In this document: piece by piece, positions 38,881 through 50,480 of the stretch
How the letters are laid out: each line of letters starts with the position of its first letter
Numbering within the stretch: position 1 is the first letter of the stretch
From: Ophiostoma sp. CBS 140.51
Taxonomy: Eukaryota > Ascomycota > Sordariomycetes > Ophiostomatales > Ophiostomataceae
Assembly: GCA_029298735.1 (NCBI GenBank)
Contig: JANSLP010000106.1
Location: 1 to 64,000, forward strand
DNA: 64,000 bases
Direction of reading: 5' to 3'
Translations under genes and position numbers: made by a program
Notes under the pieces: model-generated
The model's database searches: none
Told to the model about the DNA's origin: nothing
What the model saw: the letters and a program-made list of their open reading frames with translations, nothing else

Positions 38881-40520
38881 TGTGAGGCGGAAGAGAGTCT
38901 GTAGTCGTGGGAAGAGATAGTCGAGATTGCTGTTGAAGTGTGGAAGAGGAGTGATTGGATTGCTGGTAAACTCTGCTGGTAAACTCTGCTGGAAAGATAT
39001 TTAAAGACGTCGTTTGTCGGCCGTCGTCTCGTTTGCTCGTCAACCTGTGTTGCGTTTGAAGTTAAAGTGAAAGTGAGAGTCAGAGTCAGAAGAAAAGGGG
39101 CAGTGACGACGAAAAAACTGGCCGCCAGCTACAAACTAGACTACTGTCGCAAAAGCCCTGGTTCCCCGCCATGCACAATGACATGTAAACACAAGAGGCC
39201 GGTTTCGCGGGCGCTGTCGCTTATCGGGCGCAAACTTCAGGTACCGTTTCTGCCGTTATCGATGGCAGTCACCAATCCTTGCTCTCTGATTAGGCCACCT
39301 GCCCACCACTGAGATCCACATATCTGGCTCGGCTTACTCCGGTTTTGGAGAGAGGGAAGCCGCATTTGCGATGGATCAAAAACCACTTTGTTTGACGACG
39401 GTAGAAGACAAAAGAGCATTTAAGAAGGCTTTCCGTTTCGATATTAAATTTATTGAGTTTGTCTTCAGTTCGAAATGTTCTGTTGTGATTTTATTCTCAT
39501 TTTTAATTAATTTTAATGCATCAAAATTCAATGAAATTATTTAATCCAAAAAATATTCTGGAAAGCTATTCACGTAAACTTCATTCCAAAAATCTTTGAA
39601 AAATTAGGAAGATGATAAACAGATATTAATATGAAAACAATAACTTGTTTCATTTCAAAAAGTACTCTTCATGAGTTTCACATTGCTGTTGACCACGTTT
39701 TGCTAATTGCACCCTTCAGCAGTCCGTCCAGCGGTCCGGGCGCTAGCGTAGCGTCGCTGTAGACTTGTTGACTTTTAAGCCGCTCTCCTTCTTCAGTTTG
39801 TATTGTTTACTGCGATTGCTGGGGGCAACGCGACGGTTCCCGCCTGACGTCTTAGCGCAGTTTGCACCAAACTTTGGGGTTGCTCCCAAAGCTCTCAAGC
39901 AGGGCTGTCGCAAGAGGAGAAAAAAGAGCTTGTTGAGACTCGGCAGTTCAACATTTGCTTTCGAAGAAAATAATTTGCTTCAGCGTCAAATCAGCATTTT
40001 ATCATTCTCGCCTCACTTGTCCGACTCGTCCGCCACCTCCTCACGACCACCACCAGAATGAATGTCTGCCTGCTGCTGGCGTATTAGTGGCTGTGCTTCC
40101 TTTTGCACTTTCCTCTCTCTCTAGGCACACCTGCGACTGCCTGTGACGGCTAGCCCAACAAAGAAGGCACGAACTTGCCGCCGTAGCTTATCCCGTCTCA
40201 TCGACCAAAATAGTCTTGTGACGTCTCTCCGCACTTTTGTGTAGCCTCACATTTCTTTGACTTATCCATCAACTCGACACCCACGACTACCATCGACTAC
40301 GTCGTATTCCATCAACCAGCGATCCCTTCCGATACCGAAACCGAAACTCGAACTCGAACTCGAACTCAAAGTCAGCCTCGTCCAGCATGCGCTGTTAGAA
40401 GAAGAGCGCGTGCTGCGACGACAAGTGATACCGTCACGAGCATACCGATCTCGATTCTCAGCCGGAGGTCACGTTCACCTAGCTTTTCGAACATACATCA
40501 CACACCCTCCCACCGTCACA
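38881..40520. other. 1.6-kb intergenic region between divergent genes
   Basis: Shared upstream DNA of the HD-domain gene (-) and the gene at 40521 (+). The middle (39440-39680) is very AT-rich. The last 300 bp form a pyrimidine-rich leader with a GAACTC repeat (40346-40372) and stay open in frame with the downstream gene without an ATG. No independent gene recognised. Confidence 0.5.
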
Positions 40521-42194
40521 ATGCCGGGCTCTCCGCAACACGAGTTCCACATGCCCGGCGCATACCATTTCGACAATCCTCAACAACAACCTTCGTCTTC
40601 TTCGTCCTTCACTCGCACCGGCGCCGACGTCTTTCTCCCGCCGGCTGTCGGCTCCCCGGCCGACTCGACCTACCTTGATTTGACCCGGTCGGCAGGTTCG
40701 CTGTACTCGGACTTTTCGACCATACCTGCCGGCGACCATGGGGGCAAGCGCAAACGGGCCGCGCAAGACTCGCGGGAGGGCACGCCGCTGGGGGAGTGGG
40801 ATGCCAGCACGGTGAACGGCAGAGATCCCCGGAGGGCGCCGCCCTCCTACACACTGGCCGGGCAGATTGATGTGCATGGCGCAGCCACCTCACACGACAC
40901 CATGGACGAGAGTGTGTACTCGGATGTTGAGTACAGGAGGGCCCTGGGCCCGACGGGGGCGATGATGGCGACAACGACTGCAGATACCACCGACGCCGAA
41001 AGGTGGACCGTGCTGCACGCGCTGGGCAATGTCGTCGGCAAGGTCTGGGAGTTTTGCACGACGGGTGCGTTCCGGGGGTTCCATGCAGGCGGTGGAGCCG
41101 GGTACGACTGGGAGACGGGGAAGCCAGAGGCGGCGGCAGTGTCTGTGGCGACAGCCACCGACCAGTCTACAAGCGATGCTTTCACAGAAAAGAGCACAGT
41201 CTTTGCGGCCGAGCCTACCACCCCCCGAGAAACGACGCCACAGCGCACCGGCAAGCGACGGCAGGTCAGTTTGAACGCGGGCGATGAGCTCGGCCGGAGC
41301 TGGGTGATTGTCGATCAAAAGCGGAAGCAGGCACACCCTCAAACACAGACACCAAGAAGGCCGGCAGTAAAAGTGCCACTACGCAATGGACGGGCATCGA
41401 CGTCGGCTACACCAGCCGCGACAGCACAAACGCCTGATCGGCGAGCAACGAGCTATACAAGGTCGGGTACGACAATGACTCCCGGCACAGCCGCCTCTCG
41501 GCGCATCAACACACCGATATCACGGATGGGAACGACAACAACAACTACTACCACAACAACACATCGGCGCGGCGCATCAGGAGCGTCGACAGCCCGCATC
41601 TCCTATGCCGGCAGTCCATCCTTGTCATCACGCGAGCCCGCCAGTTTTGCCTCCCCACGGTCGTCGACACCTGTGGGAGGTGCCACGATTGCTTCGCCAC
41701 GAAGGCCCTATGCTTCTACCAACTACAACAGTCCAGGTGGCAGTCGGATACCCCAGCCTGGCACTGACTTCAACAACTACAACCCCTTTTCACGCGCAGC
41801 GGCTGCTTCCCCACGACCGGGCAGTTGCAGTGGACGGTCCAGCAGTATGGCTTTCGGTGCGACGGGCAGTCCTGCACAAAATGGGCATTCCCACAGACGC
41901 AGCCACAGTGGCCGTGTCGGCATGTCGCCGTTGCCAAAGAAGACAATCGCAAAGAACGTGGACAATGACAACGACAGCGTCATTGGCATTACAGAGAGCC
42001 CCCGCCTAACCGACGAGGCCAAGCGGCTGGCCGCCCAGAATCTGGCGGCTGAGCAAGAGTCGGATGCCAAGATGGAGGCCTTTAATCTAAGGTTGCAGCA
42101 GATGATCCGTCAAGGACAAGAAGCGCTGGGCACGACGTTTGAAGTGGACGGCGATGATGATGGGGGAGGTGATGACTACTGGGCGGATGACTGA
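40521..42194 (+). CDS. Conserved fungal protein of unknown function, Ser/Thr-rich with C-terminal helix
   Basis: Single exon, 557 residues from the ATG at 40521 (MPGSPQHEFHMPG), preceded by CACA. Most of the protein is low-complexity (Ser, Thr, Pro, Arg), including a run of ten Thr. More ordered blocks are residues about 150-180 (RWTVLHALGNVVGKVWEFCT) and the C-terminal helix (SPRLTDEAKRLAAQNLAAEQ then MEAFNLRLQQMIRQGQEALG) followed by an acidic end (DDDGGGDDYWADD). KKRKR-like basic motifs (GGKRKRAAQD, TGKRRQVS) suggest nuclear localisation. I recall similar C-termini in filamentous ascomycetes but no characterised member. Function not inferred. Confidence 0.75.
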   Translation: MPGSPQHEFHMPGAYHFDNPQQQPSSSSSFTRTGADVFLPPAVGSPADSTYLDLTRSAGSLYSDFSTIPAGDHGGKRKRAAQDSREGTPLGEWDASTVNGRDPRRAPPSYTLAGQIDVHGAATSHDTMDESVYSDVEYRRALGPTGAMMATTTADTTDAERWTVLHALGNVVGKVWEFCTTGAFRGFHAGGGAGYDWETGKPEAAAVSVATATDQSTSDAFTEKSTVFAAEPTTPRETTPQRTGKRRQVSLNAGDELGRSWVIVDQKRKQAHPQTQTPRRPAVKVPLRNGRASTSATPAATAQTPDRRATSYTRSGTTMTPGTAASRRINTPISRMGTTTTTTTTTTHRRGASGASTARISYAGSPSLSSREPASFASPRSSTPVGGATIASPRRPYASTNYNSPGGSRIPQPGTDFNNYNPFSRAAAASPRPGSCSGRSSSMAFGATGSPAQNGHSHRRSHSGRVGMSPLPKKTIAKNVDNDNDSVIGITESPRLTDEAKRLAAQNLAAEQESDAKMEAFNLRLQQMIRQGQEALGTTFEVDGDDDGGGDDYWADD

Positions 42195-42651
42195 GCACCT
42201 GAGTAGACTTGAGTTCATTTCTTCACATGTATTTTGATATATAGCCATTTAATGCATTTACTTTCTTGGAGACGTTTGTTGTTATCAAAAGGATTATTTT
42301 TTTGCTATCTTGTATGAAGATGAAAATAAGGTACAATGCCCTCCATTGGAAATAAAAACCAAACGAAACGACAACGAAAACCAGCATAATGTAATTACAG
42401 TGAAGGTGAACAGAAAAGAAAAGACGAAAACAAAACAAATTAACGACATGAAAAACCGAATACCAGTGACCAACTACCAACAATAAAAAACGACCAAAAC
42501 ACATGTATATCTCCACTTCAACCAAGTCATCTTTTGAAGAGACCCCCGAAGGGGGTCTTAAAGAAACTCAGACCCTCGAGCAAGGAAGCCCTTCAGGCTC
42601 CCTTGACTCTCGGCTCTTGAGGGGGAGACCTCCTATCGGGGCTCTCTTCGC
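42195..42651. other. Intergenic between convergent genes
   Basis: 3' flanks of the gene at 40521 and of the nucleoporin gene. AT-rich to about 42500. A GGGGGTCTT/AAGACCCCC-type short inverted sequence lies near 42545-42620, in which GACCCCC and GGGGGTC recur. No gene. Confidence 0.45.
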
Positions 42652-45600
42652 TCACCGAAACCGCAGGGCCCGGTTCGCCGGCCGCACATTGTTCTCCACC
42701 CGCGCCCGCAACTGCCGCGTCTCATGCAGCGTCTGCTCCAGCTCGTTTTTCGTGTGCGCGTCACGCACCGTCGCCAAGATCTCGCTGACGGCCCGCTCCG
42801 ACCGGGCCATCAAGTCGGCCACCCACTGTCCGAGGTGCGTCGACGAGGCGCTGCCCAGACTGTCCGTGTTGACTGCGCCCGTCACCTCGACATCGTGGCA
42901 CCACAGGGCAACCGCTGTATCGATCCACTCCACCACAACTCGCCGGCGGCGACCCGTGAACGGCACTTCCTGGGCGTCCAGCAGTCTCTCGAGCACATGG
43001 ACGACCATGGCATGCGAGACGCGGAGCTGCAAGAACAGCAAGACGGGCCAGGAGGGGTCGGCACCAATGGAGGCGTCCTGCTGGCGGGTGAGGGCATACT
43101 CACACAACGTACTCAGCAGAGTCTCCACGGGGAAGATCAAGGAGTCGAGGGATGTCCGGTGGGCAATCGTCTGGATCTGCACCGACACAGCCTCGTACGG
43201 CATGGCAGGAGGACCCATGGCCACGATGGGATCATTGGTGCCCGGTTTTTGGGTCCGGACGGCCTCCTCGTAGGCCGCCATGCGTTCTTCGACCTCTTCG
43301 TGCGTGCTGTTAATCAGCTGTTTCCAGGTATCGGCAATGACGCGCGGGTTGTGGTAGTCGGCGGCGTTGTAAATCAAGAGACAAAGGTCGTAGTAGCCGG
43401 CCTGGTCGGCGTAGCCGTTGAAGAGTTCCGACAGACCCAAAACGGCACCGTCGAGATCGGCCTGAATGACCGATTTGCGCTCGTCGGGGATGCGGCCGTC
43501 GGCCAGCAGCCTCTCCAACAAATCGTCCTGGATGTGGGCAATGTCCAACAACTCCGTCACTTCATGGTTGAGCTGCTGCTGGCGCTGACCCGAGACACCG
43601 GCCGACGAGACACTGGCATTCGCCTTGGCACGGCTCAGCAGCGTGATGCGGTCCTTGATGCCAATGGCAAACGCGGAGCCGGCCAGGTTGAACTGCACCT
43701 GCGCAGCATCAAAGAAGCGGCTGCGGTGGGTGTAGAAGCGGCACAACAGATCGGCATGGACGGCGTCGGCGGCTGCCAGTCGCTGCAAGAACGTGATGAC
43801 GTGCGGCGAGTCAATGGCCAGCAGGCGGTCCGTCAAATTCTCTTCAATGTACCACTCGTACAGGTCAAAGTGGAAGACCTCGTCGGCGGCATCATTGACG
43901 ACATTGTAGGCCTCGACTTTCTTGGTGTAGGCGAGCGTGGGGCGTCCATCGACCTGTTCGGGCTCGGCGGCCGAGTCAATGTCGAGTTGGCGCAGGACCG
44001 TATGAACCAAATCGTAGCAGCGCTTGCGCTCTTCCCACTGGACACGGCGCGGGTCGGTCTCGGGTTTGCCGTCATTGAGCCAGGCGAGTGCCGCATTGCC
44101 ACGGTCCTTTTCGTGGGCGACCATGAGGCATAGTTGGATGGCGCCGGCATAGTACTTGAGCTGGACGTACTGGGCGACGGCACCCGTCAAGTTGGCATAC
44201 GTGAGACTGCCGGCGACGCGCTCAAACAGATGGAGCGATTCCGACAACAGACTGCGGGCGGCTTGCGGCGACTTGATCTGCTCGGACGCGCGCTGCAGCT
44301 GCTCTTGCGCCTTAAAGATGACGACGTCGTCGGGGCTGCAGAAGCTGCCGCAGCGGCGGCGCAGAGCATCGGCGACCGTCTCCACGTTGGAGCCAGACTC
44401 AATGTTGCGGTTCACAATAGACTTGACCAGCAACTTGGCGAGATCTTTGCCGGTGGGCCGGGAGAACAGGCTCTCGTAGGTCAGCTGGCGTAGCTGGTCG
44501 CGAGTGTTGTCGTCGAGGCGGACGTAGATATCGGCGACGCGCTCGTCAAACAGCATCAGCACAAACGAAATACCTTCGGAAATGCTCTCCATCAGCTTTT
44601 GCAGGGCGTGCAGGGCCTGGTGCTCGGCCTGCAGGGCAATCTCTTCGTGGCGCGTGGCGCGGCGGCGGACATCGGTGGGGCCCGACAGGCCCTGGATAGA
44701 GCCTGCATTCGTCTTTAAAAAGTTGCGCAGACGCTCCAGGTTCTCCTGGACAGCTGTGAGTTTCGTCGTGGGGATGGTTGAGCCGACGACAACACCCGAG
44801 GCGGAATGGTTGACCGTCACGACCTTGGCGGCCCAGAGCGTGCGCACAAGGCGTGTGAGGTAGAGGGCGAGTGCGTCGTGGCGTGACGACAGGCGGACCG
44901 AGTCAATCGTAATGGCATTGCTGTCCGTCTCGGCGACGGTGGGCTGCCCACCGTAGTTGACAAAGGCCGTCTTGGCTCTATCCTCGGTGGCCTGGTCAGT
45001 GGCGCGGCTGGTGCCCGAGCGCAAATCGCTGCCGTTGCCGCAGGCGACAGCCAGGGCGGTGGACACGGTCTCGACGCGCCCGTACAAATTGATAAACTTG
45101 CGAATCTCCTTGTCAAACAGGTCGTCGCTACCAAGTGTCCGAATGGCAGCAGCAAATGTATCGACGAGTCGCCGGCGACGGACGACGTGGACGCCGTCGT
45201 TGGTCAGAATGGCAAACTCGCTGGGCGCGTCGTCAAATTGGATGGCTAGCTCATTACCGAAACCAAGAGGCTGCTGAGCAGCGGCAAATGACTTGGTAAT
45301 GAGCCCGACATCCAGGGCTTGCTTGGCCCGACCCAGGTTGACCCAGTTGCCGTGCTCGTAGTACTTGAGGGCCGAGGCAGGCGTGGTGACCTTGATCTTG
45401 CCCGTCTCGGGGGCCGACAAGAACAGGCGGAGCTCGTCGTTGCGCTGGACAAAGTCGAAGCAGAAGCCGGGCGCGAAGCGGAAACCCTTGGTGGTGGGGT
45501 CGAGCGAGCGCGACTGCAGGTCGACCATGGCCGGGTCGTTGACGGCCGAGCGGCCGAAGCCGTTGGCAGAAAGCGCCGGTGTGGAGGGAGCACCCGGCTC

Positions 45601-46990
45601 CTTGGGCGGGAACTTGACAAACTGGACCTGCATTGACTGCGGGGCAGTGTTGGACGAGTTCATGGTGTAGGAGGCGGAGCTGGTGGCACTCAGAAACAAA
45701 CGGCAGCCCGTGCTGGTGACGGCCATCAGGTGCAGCTTGGAGGCTTCCTGCATGGCAATGGGACTGATGCCGACAATGCTCATTCTGTCCGTCAGGAGTG
45801 GTGAAGTGTTGATCATGTGCGTGACGTCGCGCAGACAGTCGTTCTTGTGCTTCTCAATGACCTTGGTCAGACGGTCGGGGGCTTCAATGTGGTATGTACG
45901 GACAGTCGACTTGTTGGACAGCGTGTAGAGCAGATTGCGCGAGTTGTCGACGACCATCTGCACGAGGTTCTCATTGTTCTTGGGACCCCAAAAGTCCAGA
46001 CCGACGGGGAAGGCCGGCACGACCGACGACCAGCCAGGGTGGCTGTGGTTGGTCTTGCCGACGCGGTTGGAGAACCACTTTTCTTCTTGCTGATAGAAAA
46101 TCTCGTGGACGTCGGTGTCGGTGCTGCCGCCCAAGAAAATGCGGCCCGAGGCCGTGCCGACGATAAACGACACGTTGCCGCCGCCGCGGTGAATGGACAT
46201 TTTCGTCTGGTACAGCGAGATCTGCTTGGAGCCTGTGGCCGTGGGTGTGGCCTCGACGCCCAACAAGATAATGTCGACCTCGGTGGCCACGACCAGCACA
46301 TGGCTAATGTTCTTGACAAAAACGCCCGGCTTGGGCGGCACAAGGCCAATGGCCGTGATGGCGTGCGGCTGGTCCTCGAAGCCAATCAGCTCTGGGTTGG
46401 GCTGTGTGTAATCCCACAAGAACAGACTGCTGTCGATGCAGGCGTAGGCGTGGTTGATTTCCGTAAAGAGGCCCATGGTCGTGACCAGCTGCGATACGTT
46501 ATAGCGCTCAAAGATTTGGTCCGGGATGGGGTAGGTCTGCATTTTCTGGAAGGGGGCCCAGGGGGACTCGGCACTGTGGATGTCGTACTCGGAGGAGGCG
46601 CCGGCTATATCGTTAGATGCGTAGCAACGAGGTTGCGTGGTAAAGGAAGTACTTACGTCTGCAATAAGAATCAAGGTCTGGGTAGCTCTCTTCGAGCTGC
46701 AGCACCCGGTTGACCGACCCGGCCGCCTTTTGGATGGGCGTCAGGACAATCGGTGCTGGCAAAGCCATGACGGACTCGGGCTGGTGTACTGTCACGCCTG
46801 GCCGTTGCCGTTGCTGCTGAAGCTGTTGTTGTTGCTGAGCTGATGTGGTGGCAGACGATGCAGAGACAGGCCCGGCTGCCGGCACATCAAACAGCGACCG
46901 GCCGCCATCGAGACGTGATGCGGCTGCTGGGCCGGGCGTGGCAAAGTAGGAGCCGGGGATCTGGCGCCTTGGAGTAGACAGCGTCGCCAT
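42652..46990 (-). CDS. NUP170: Nucleoporin Nup157/170 (Nup155 family)
   Basis: Two exons: 46990-46657 and 46604-42652. The 52-bp intron (GTAAGT...CTAAC...TAG) is phase 1 and joins DLDSYCR to PGASSEYDI. Product 1428 residues, the size of the Nup155 family. The N-terminal Gln-rich region (TSAQQQQQLQQQRQRP) precedes the family opening (VNRVLQLEESYPDL) and a seven-bladed propeller (PWAPFQKMQTYPIPDQIFER, LVTTMGLFTEINHAYACIDS, DYTQPNPELIGFEDQPHAIT, VLVVATEVDIILLGV). The C-terminal two thirds is an alpha-solenoid (for example YEWYIEENLTDRLLAIDSPH). The protein is an inner-ring scaffold of the nuclear pore, linking membrane nucleoporins to the central channel. Single-copy housekeeping gene; nothing odd beyond the Gln tract. 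Confidence 0.95.
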
Positions 46991-48136
46991 GGCGAGGCGA
47001 GGGAGTGTGCTGTCGGCGATTCGACTGTGTTGGAGTGGTGATGTCGCTTCTTCTGGGTGCGCTTGTTGCCTGTTGGTCGATGTGTCGAGCTTGTCAACGG
47101 ACGGTCCGCGCCACGTCAGTTCCTCTGGCCGACGGAATGCGCGACGGGGTCAACGATGTCGTCGATGGACTCGAGTGTCGATGCTAGGAGGAGTGAATGG
47201 ATCAAGGAAGGGTCGTGATGTTGATGACTGAGGTCGTCGTGAAGCTCCGTGAAGCTTCGTTCGCAGGCGTTGCCGCTGCTAAAGCGCGAGTGAGAGCGAC
47301 GTCAGCTCAAAAGGTCCGTATTGTCGACAATGACCGTGAGTTTGCTTGTCTGCGTGGTCGGGGTGTCGTGGTGTTGAGCTGTGGTGAGGTGCGTCGTGGT
47401 GTTGTTCTTGCGTCTCCTACTTTTTAGCTAGAAAGTGTGAGGCTGGGCCCAGTTTGGTTCCTCTCTCAATTTTTTCCCCTTGTGCCTAGCCTACTGCCAG
47501 ATAAAGGAAAGGACGCGAAGTTGTCGCGCAAAATACGCTAGACCCAAAACAGCAATCAGAGCTCTTGAAAGTGGGGCCAACAGTCCAACTAGGTCAACGG
47601 GAAGAGGCCCGACAATTGACGGTGGTGAATGCACAATTGATGAAAACATGAATTTGTTTAAAAGATGATTGGTTTGATCTAATGATAATACTCCTTTTGT
47701 TCTTCCATCCAGACTTGTTCCCTTGTCTTTTGTTTTCGCTTGGTTTGCCCCCAGTGAATTAGATGATTCGTCCGAAATACAACTCACAATAGCTAATAAT
47801 AAGAATAAACATACTCATTCCATCCGATAATGACAAGTTGATCCGAAAGTGCCTCGAACGGCGTGCCCAGAGGCAGCAGGATTCACCACGGCAACTTGCC
47901 CTTCCAGGAGAGGCTGCAACGCTCTCGTCCCGTGATCATAGACTTTCGTCCTGTCCTGTACAGACGAAGCTGTAGCATCGACTCGTCTCATCTCGCACGC
48001 CGTGTCATCAGGCTCCCCGTTTTATCCCGTTTCGCCGTGTCATCCCGACTCGCTTCGCTCATCTCGTCTCGCTCTCTGCCGTCTCATCTCGCTCGCTCGT
48101 CTCGTCTCGTCTTCATCTTTCGTCTCGTCTCGCCGT
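46991..48136. other. Intergenic, 1.1 kb
   Basis: Promoter side of the nucleoporin gene, then 3' flank of the ketoreductase gene. The segment 47985-48130 on the + strand is a C/T-rich imperfect repeat of TCTCGT/CTCGCT units directly after the ketoreductase stop. No coding sequence recognised. Confidence 0.5.
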
Positions 48137-49194
48137 CTACGACGACTTCTTGGCCTCCCGCGCCGCCTTGCGCAGTGCCCGCCGGCGAATGTCCTTGTGC
48201 ATCACTAGGTTGTACCACACGGCCAGCTTGTGACCGACACCAATGGTGTTCTCGACCCACCACTGCATCAGCGCGTGTGACCAGTAGGGCGTGTAGGTCG
48301 AGGCCATGGCTTGCCAGCCGCGGCCAACCTTGCCGAGGGCGAAGCGGACAAAGACGTCGGGGTTGGGGATGAGGAGAGACGGACGGCGGACCTTGGACAT
48401 GGCGGAGACCACGAGGTACGACAGCACCAAGTAGGTGTCGACGCCGAACGGCTTGACTTCAGCGGAGAGCGCCGTGTTCCAGTGTTGGAGGAACGCCTTG
48501 GAGCCCGAGTAGGTGGCGAGGTAGGGCGTGGGCATCCAGCCGCCAAACGAGCCCATGGTGAGCACGAGGCCCTTCTTGCGTTGGACCAGGAGAGGCAGAA
48601 TAGTCTTTGTCGTCTTGAGAGTGCCCAGGCAGTTGATGGTGACAATGTTTTCGAGTTCTTGGGCCTCGGTCTCGAGGAAGGGGACTGGGATGCTGTGGCT
48701 CTGGCCGACATTGTTGATGAGGATGCCGACGTCGAGACCCTTGACGGCATCGGCGAGGCGGACGTAGTCGCTGTCGTCGTTTTTCGAATAATCCATGGCC
48801 ACAACCTTGGTCTTGAGGCCCGTGGCAGCGTGCTTGGTCTCGAGCTTGGCGGCGAGGTCGTCGAGCTTGGACTGCGTGCGCGAAACGAGAACAAGGTTGA
48901 AGCCCTTGCGGGCGAGCTGCGTCGCAAACTCTTTGCCGAGACCGTCGGAGGCGCCAGTCACGACGGCCCAGGTGCCCTTCTTTCCGTATTTGCGGAGCTG
49001 TGCTGTCAGCGGTAATCACAGAGGGAGAATGATAGAGAGGAGGTGCATACGTTAGTCCCGCTCAGGACAAAGACGTTGAGGAGGAAGCCCAGGTACGAAA
49101 GCACTTTAGATCCCAGAAAGAGGGCGCCGACGGCCGCAAGGGTGGCCGTCACCGGGCTGGGGATCGCAGCGATGAATGAGCGAATGGCCTCCAT
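48137..49194 (-). CDS. IFA38: Very-long-chain 3-ketoacyl-CoA reductase (microsomal KAR, Ifa38-like)
   Basis: Two exons: 49194-49051 and 48997-48137. The 53-bp intron (GTATGC...CTGAC...CAG) is phase 0 and joins FVLSGTN to LRKYGKKGTWAVV. Product 334 residues. An N-terminal membrane segment lies at residues about 15-45. The Rossmann motif TGASDGLG (62-69) binds NADPH. NNVG is at 143-146, and the catalytic set is Ser198, Tyr211 and Lys215 (GSFGGWM...YSGSK). The C-terminus KKSS fits the dilysine KKXX ER-retrieval signal. The enzyme performs the first reduction of each fatty-acid elongation cycle on the ER, making very-long-chain acyl-CoA for sphingolipids. Divergent from ERG28 with 527 bp between starts. 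Confidence 0.95.
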
Positions 49195-49721
49195 GGTGGT
49201 GGTTGAGGTAGAGTTGTCGTTTGTGAAAGTTTGAAAGGATGCAGGAGACGACCTGATTGAGGCTCTGTCGAGGTCGAGAGGCTGTCGACGATGCACTTTC
49301 GGCCGTTGGGGAAGCAAAGGGAAAGGGAGGATTTTAGGGCTCTCATTCTCTTGTTTTGGGGCTCCTTTCCTGGTGAGGGATGCTGACGGTCCACAGCGTC
49401 TGGCCAATAGGAGAGCTCGGTTGCAGTGGGAGGAAGCTGCGACCGGTCAGAAAAAAGGGGCTACACCACTAGAGAAAGCTTTTGACCCCAACCCCACTGT
49501 TCAATTGGCAGGTGCGACTGGCCAACAGCCGTCTTCCGACTCTCGACTTTCAGCTTGTGAATCTGAGCCATTGAAAAGCAACCACGGCCCCGAACTCGCC
49601 GACATTATCTTCAACTCACATACGAACACTGCACGTTTTCAATCCTATTCTCACGACTTGTCATCCTCGCTTCCACCTCGCTTCCACGCTTCGATAACCT
49701 CCTCACCTCACTCTCACTACC
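49195..49721. promoter_or_regulatory. Bidirectional promoter region between KAR and ERG28
   Basis: 527 bp separate two divergent start codons, and both products act in ER lipid synthesis. The ERG28 side ends in a pyrimidine-rich CTCACTCTCAC leader. No specific sterol-regulatory site was identified by eye. Shared control is inference. Confidence 0.5.
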
Positions 49722-50307
49722 ATGGACACCGTTCTGTCATACCTCCCATCTGGGGAACAGGGCCTGATGCCCTACTACCTTTTCTTGGTCAGTCCACTGT
49801 CGCGATGCAGCATCTCGAGCCCTCTGCTAACACTCTCAGGTCGGCATCGTCTCCGTCGGCAACTCCCTCCAGAACCTCGTCACCCTCCACTACACTCGCC
49901 GCATCTACAACGGCCTGTTCGTGCCCAACCACAAGCTGTTGCGCGAGCCCGCCACCGGTAAGAAGGGACCGGAGGACAGCATCCACAAGCTGGTCCCAGC
50001 CTCGTCGACGGGCAAGGATACCGACGCCAAGGCGCAGGACCAGGTGACGCCGCTGGCGGCCCGTATTTTCGGCACATGGACGATGCTTGCGGGTTTCATT
50101 CGCATGTACGCGGCTCACGACATTGGCAACCGGGCACTGTACCAGTTGGCTTTGATCACACACCTGGTGGCGGCGTTCCACTTCATCAGCGAGTTGACCG
50201 TGTACAAGACGCTGCGGTTGACGGGCCCGCAGTTTTTCCCGTTGGTGGCCGGCACGGGCGGCAGTATCTGGATGGCGCTGCAGTACAGTCACTATGTGCA
50301 GGCGTGA
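49722..50307 (+). CDS. ERG28: Ergosterol biosynthesis scaffold protein Erg28
   Basis: Two exons: 49722-49787 and 49840-50307. The 52-bp intron (GTCAGT...CTAAC...CAG) is phase 0 and joins MPYYLFL to VGIVSVGNS. Product 177 residues. Family motifs: an N-terminal membrane helix (YLFLVGIVSVGNSLQNLV) followed by HYTRRIYNG, then ARIFGTWTMLAGFIRMYAAH, ALYQLALITHLVAAFHFISE and a last helix ending IWMALQYSHYVQA. Erg28 is an ER membrane scaffold that tethers the C-4 demethylation enzymes (Erg25, Erg26, Erg27). A hydrophilic loop of about 40 residues (REPATGKKGPEDSIHKLVPA onward) makes it longer than yeast Erg28. That loop contains a GGTAAGA string resembling a donor site, but the frame is open throughout. 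Confidence 0.95.
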
Positions 50308-50480
50308 TGAGCTACGCGGGGCGCACGACGAGGAGCAAAGCGACGAGAAGATTTACTGTGGAGAACATGTATACAATATAGTTAATAATCTAATGAGAAC
50401 GACTAGCTACTTTTCAACTCCAACCAACGCCACGCCTCGCACCCTCTATGACAACACGCTCGCTGACGCTCGCGTGTGAT

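Noticed and set aside
40257..40520. 88-codon N-terminal extension of the gene at 40521
   Set aside because: No ATG; low-complexity leader with a GAACTC repeat.
42724..44133. 469-codon + strand ORF inside the nucleoporin locus
   Set aside because: Antisense of Nup170; the product has no family features.
47863..48372. 169-codon + strand ORF
   Set aside because: Made of a C/T-rich TCTCGT repeat and antisense of the ketoreductase gene.
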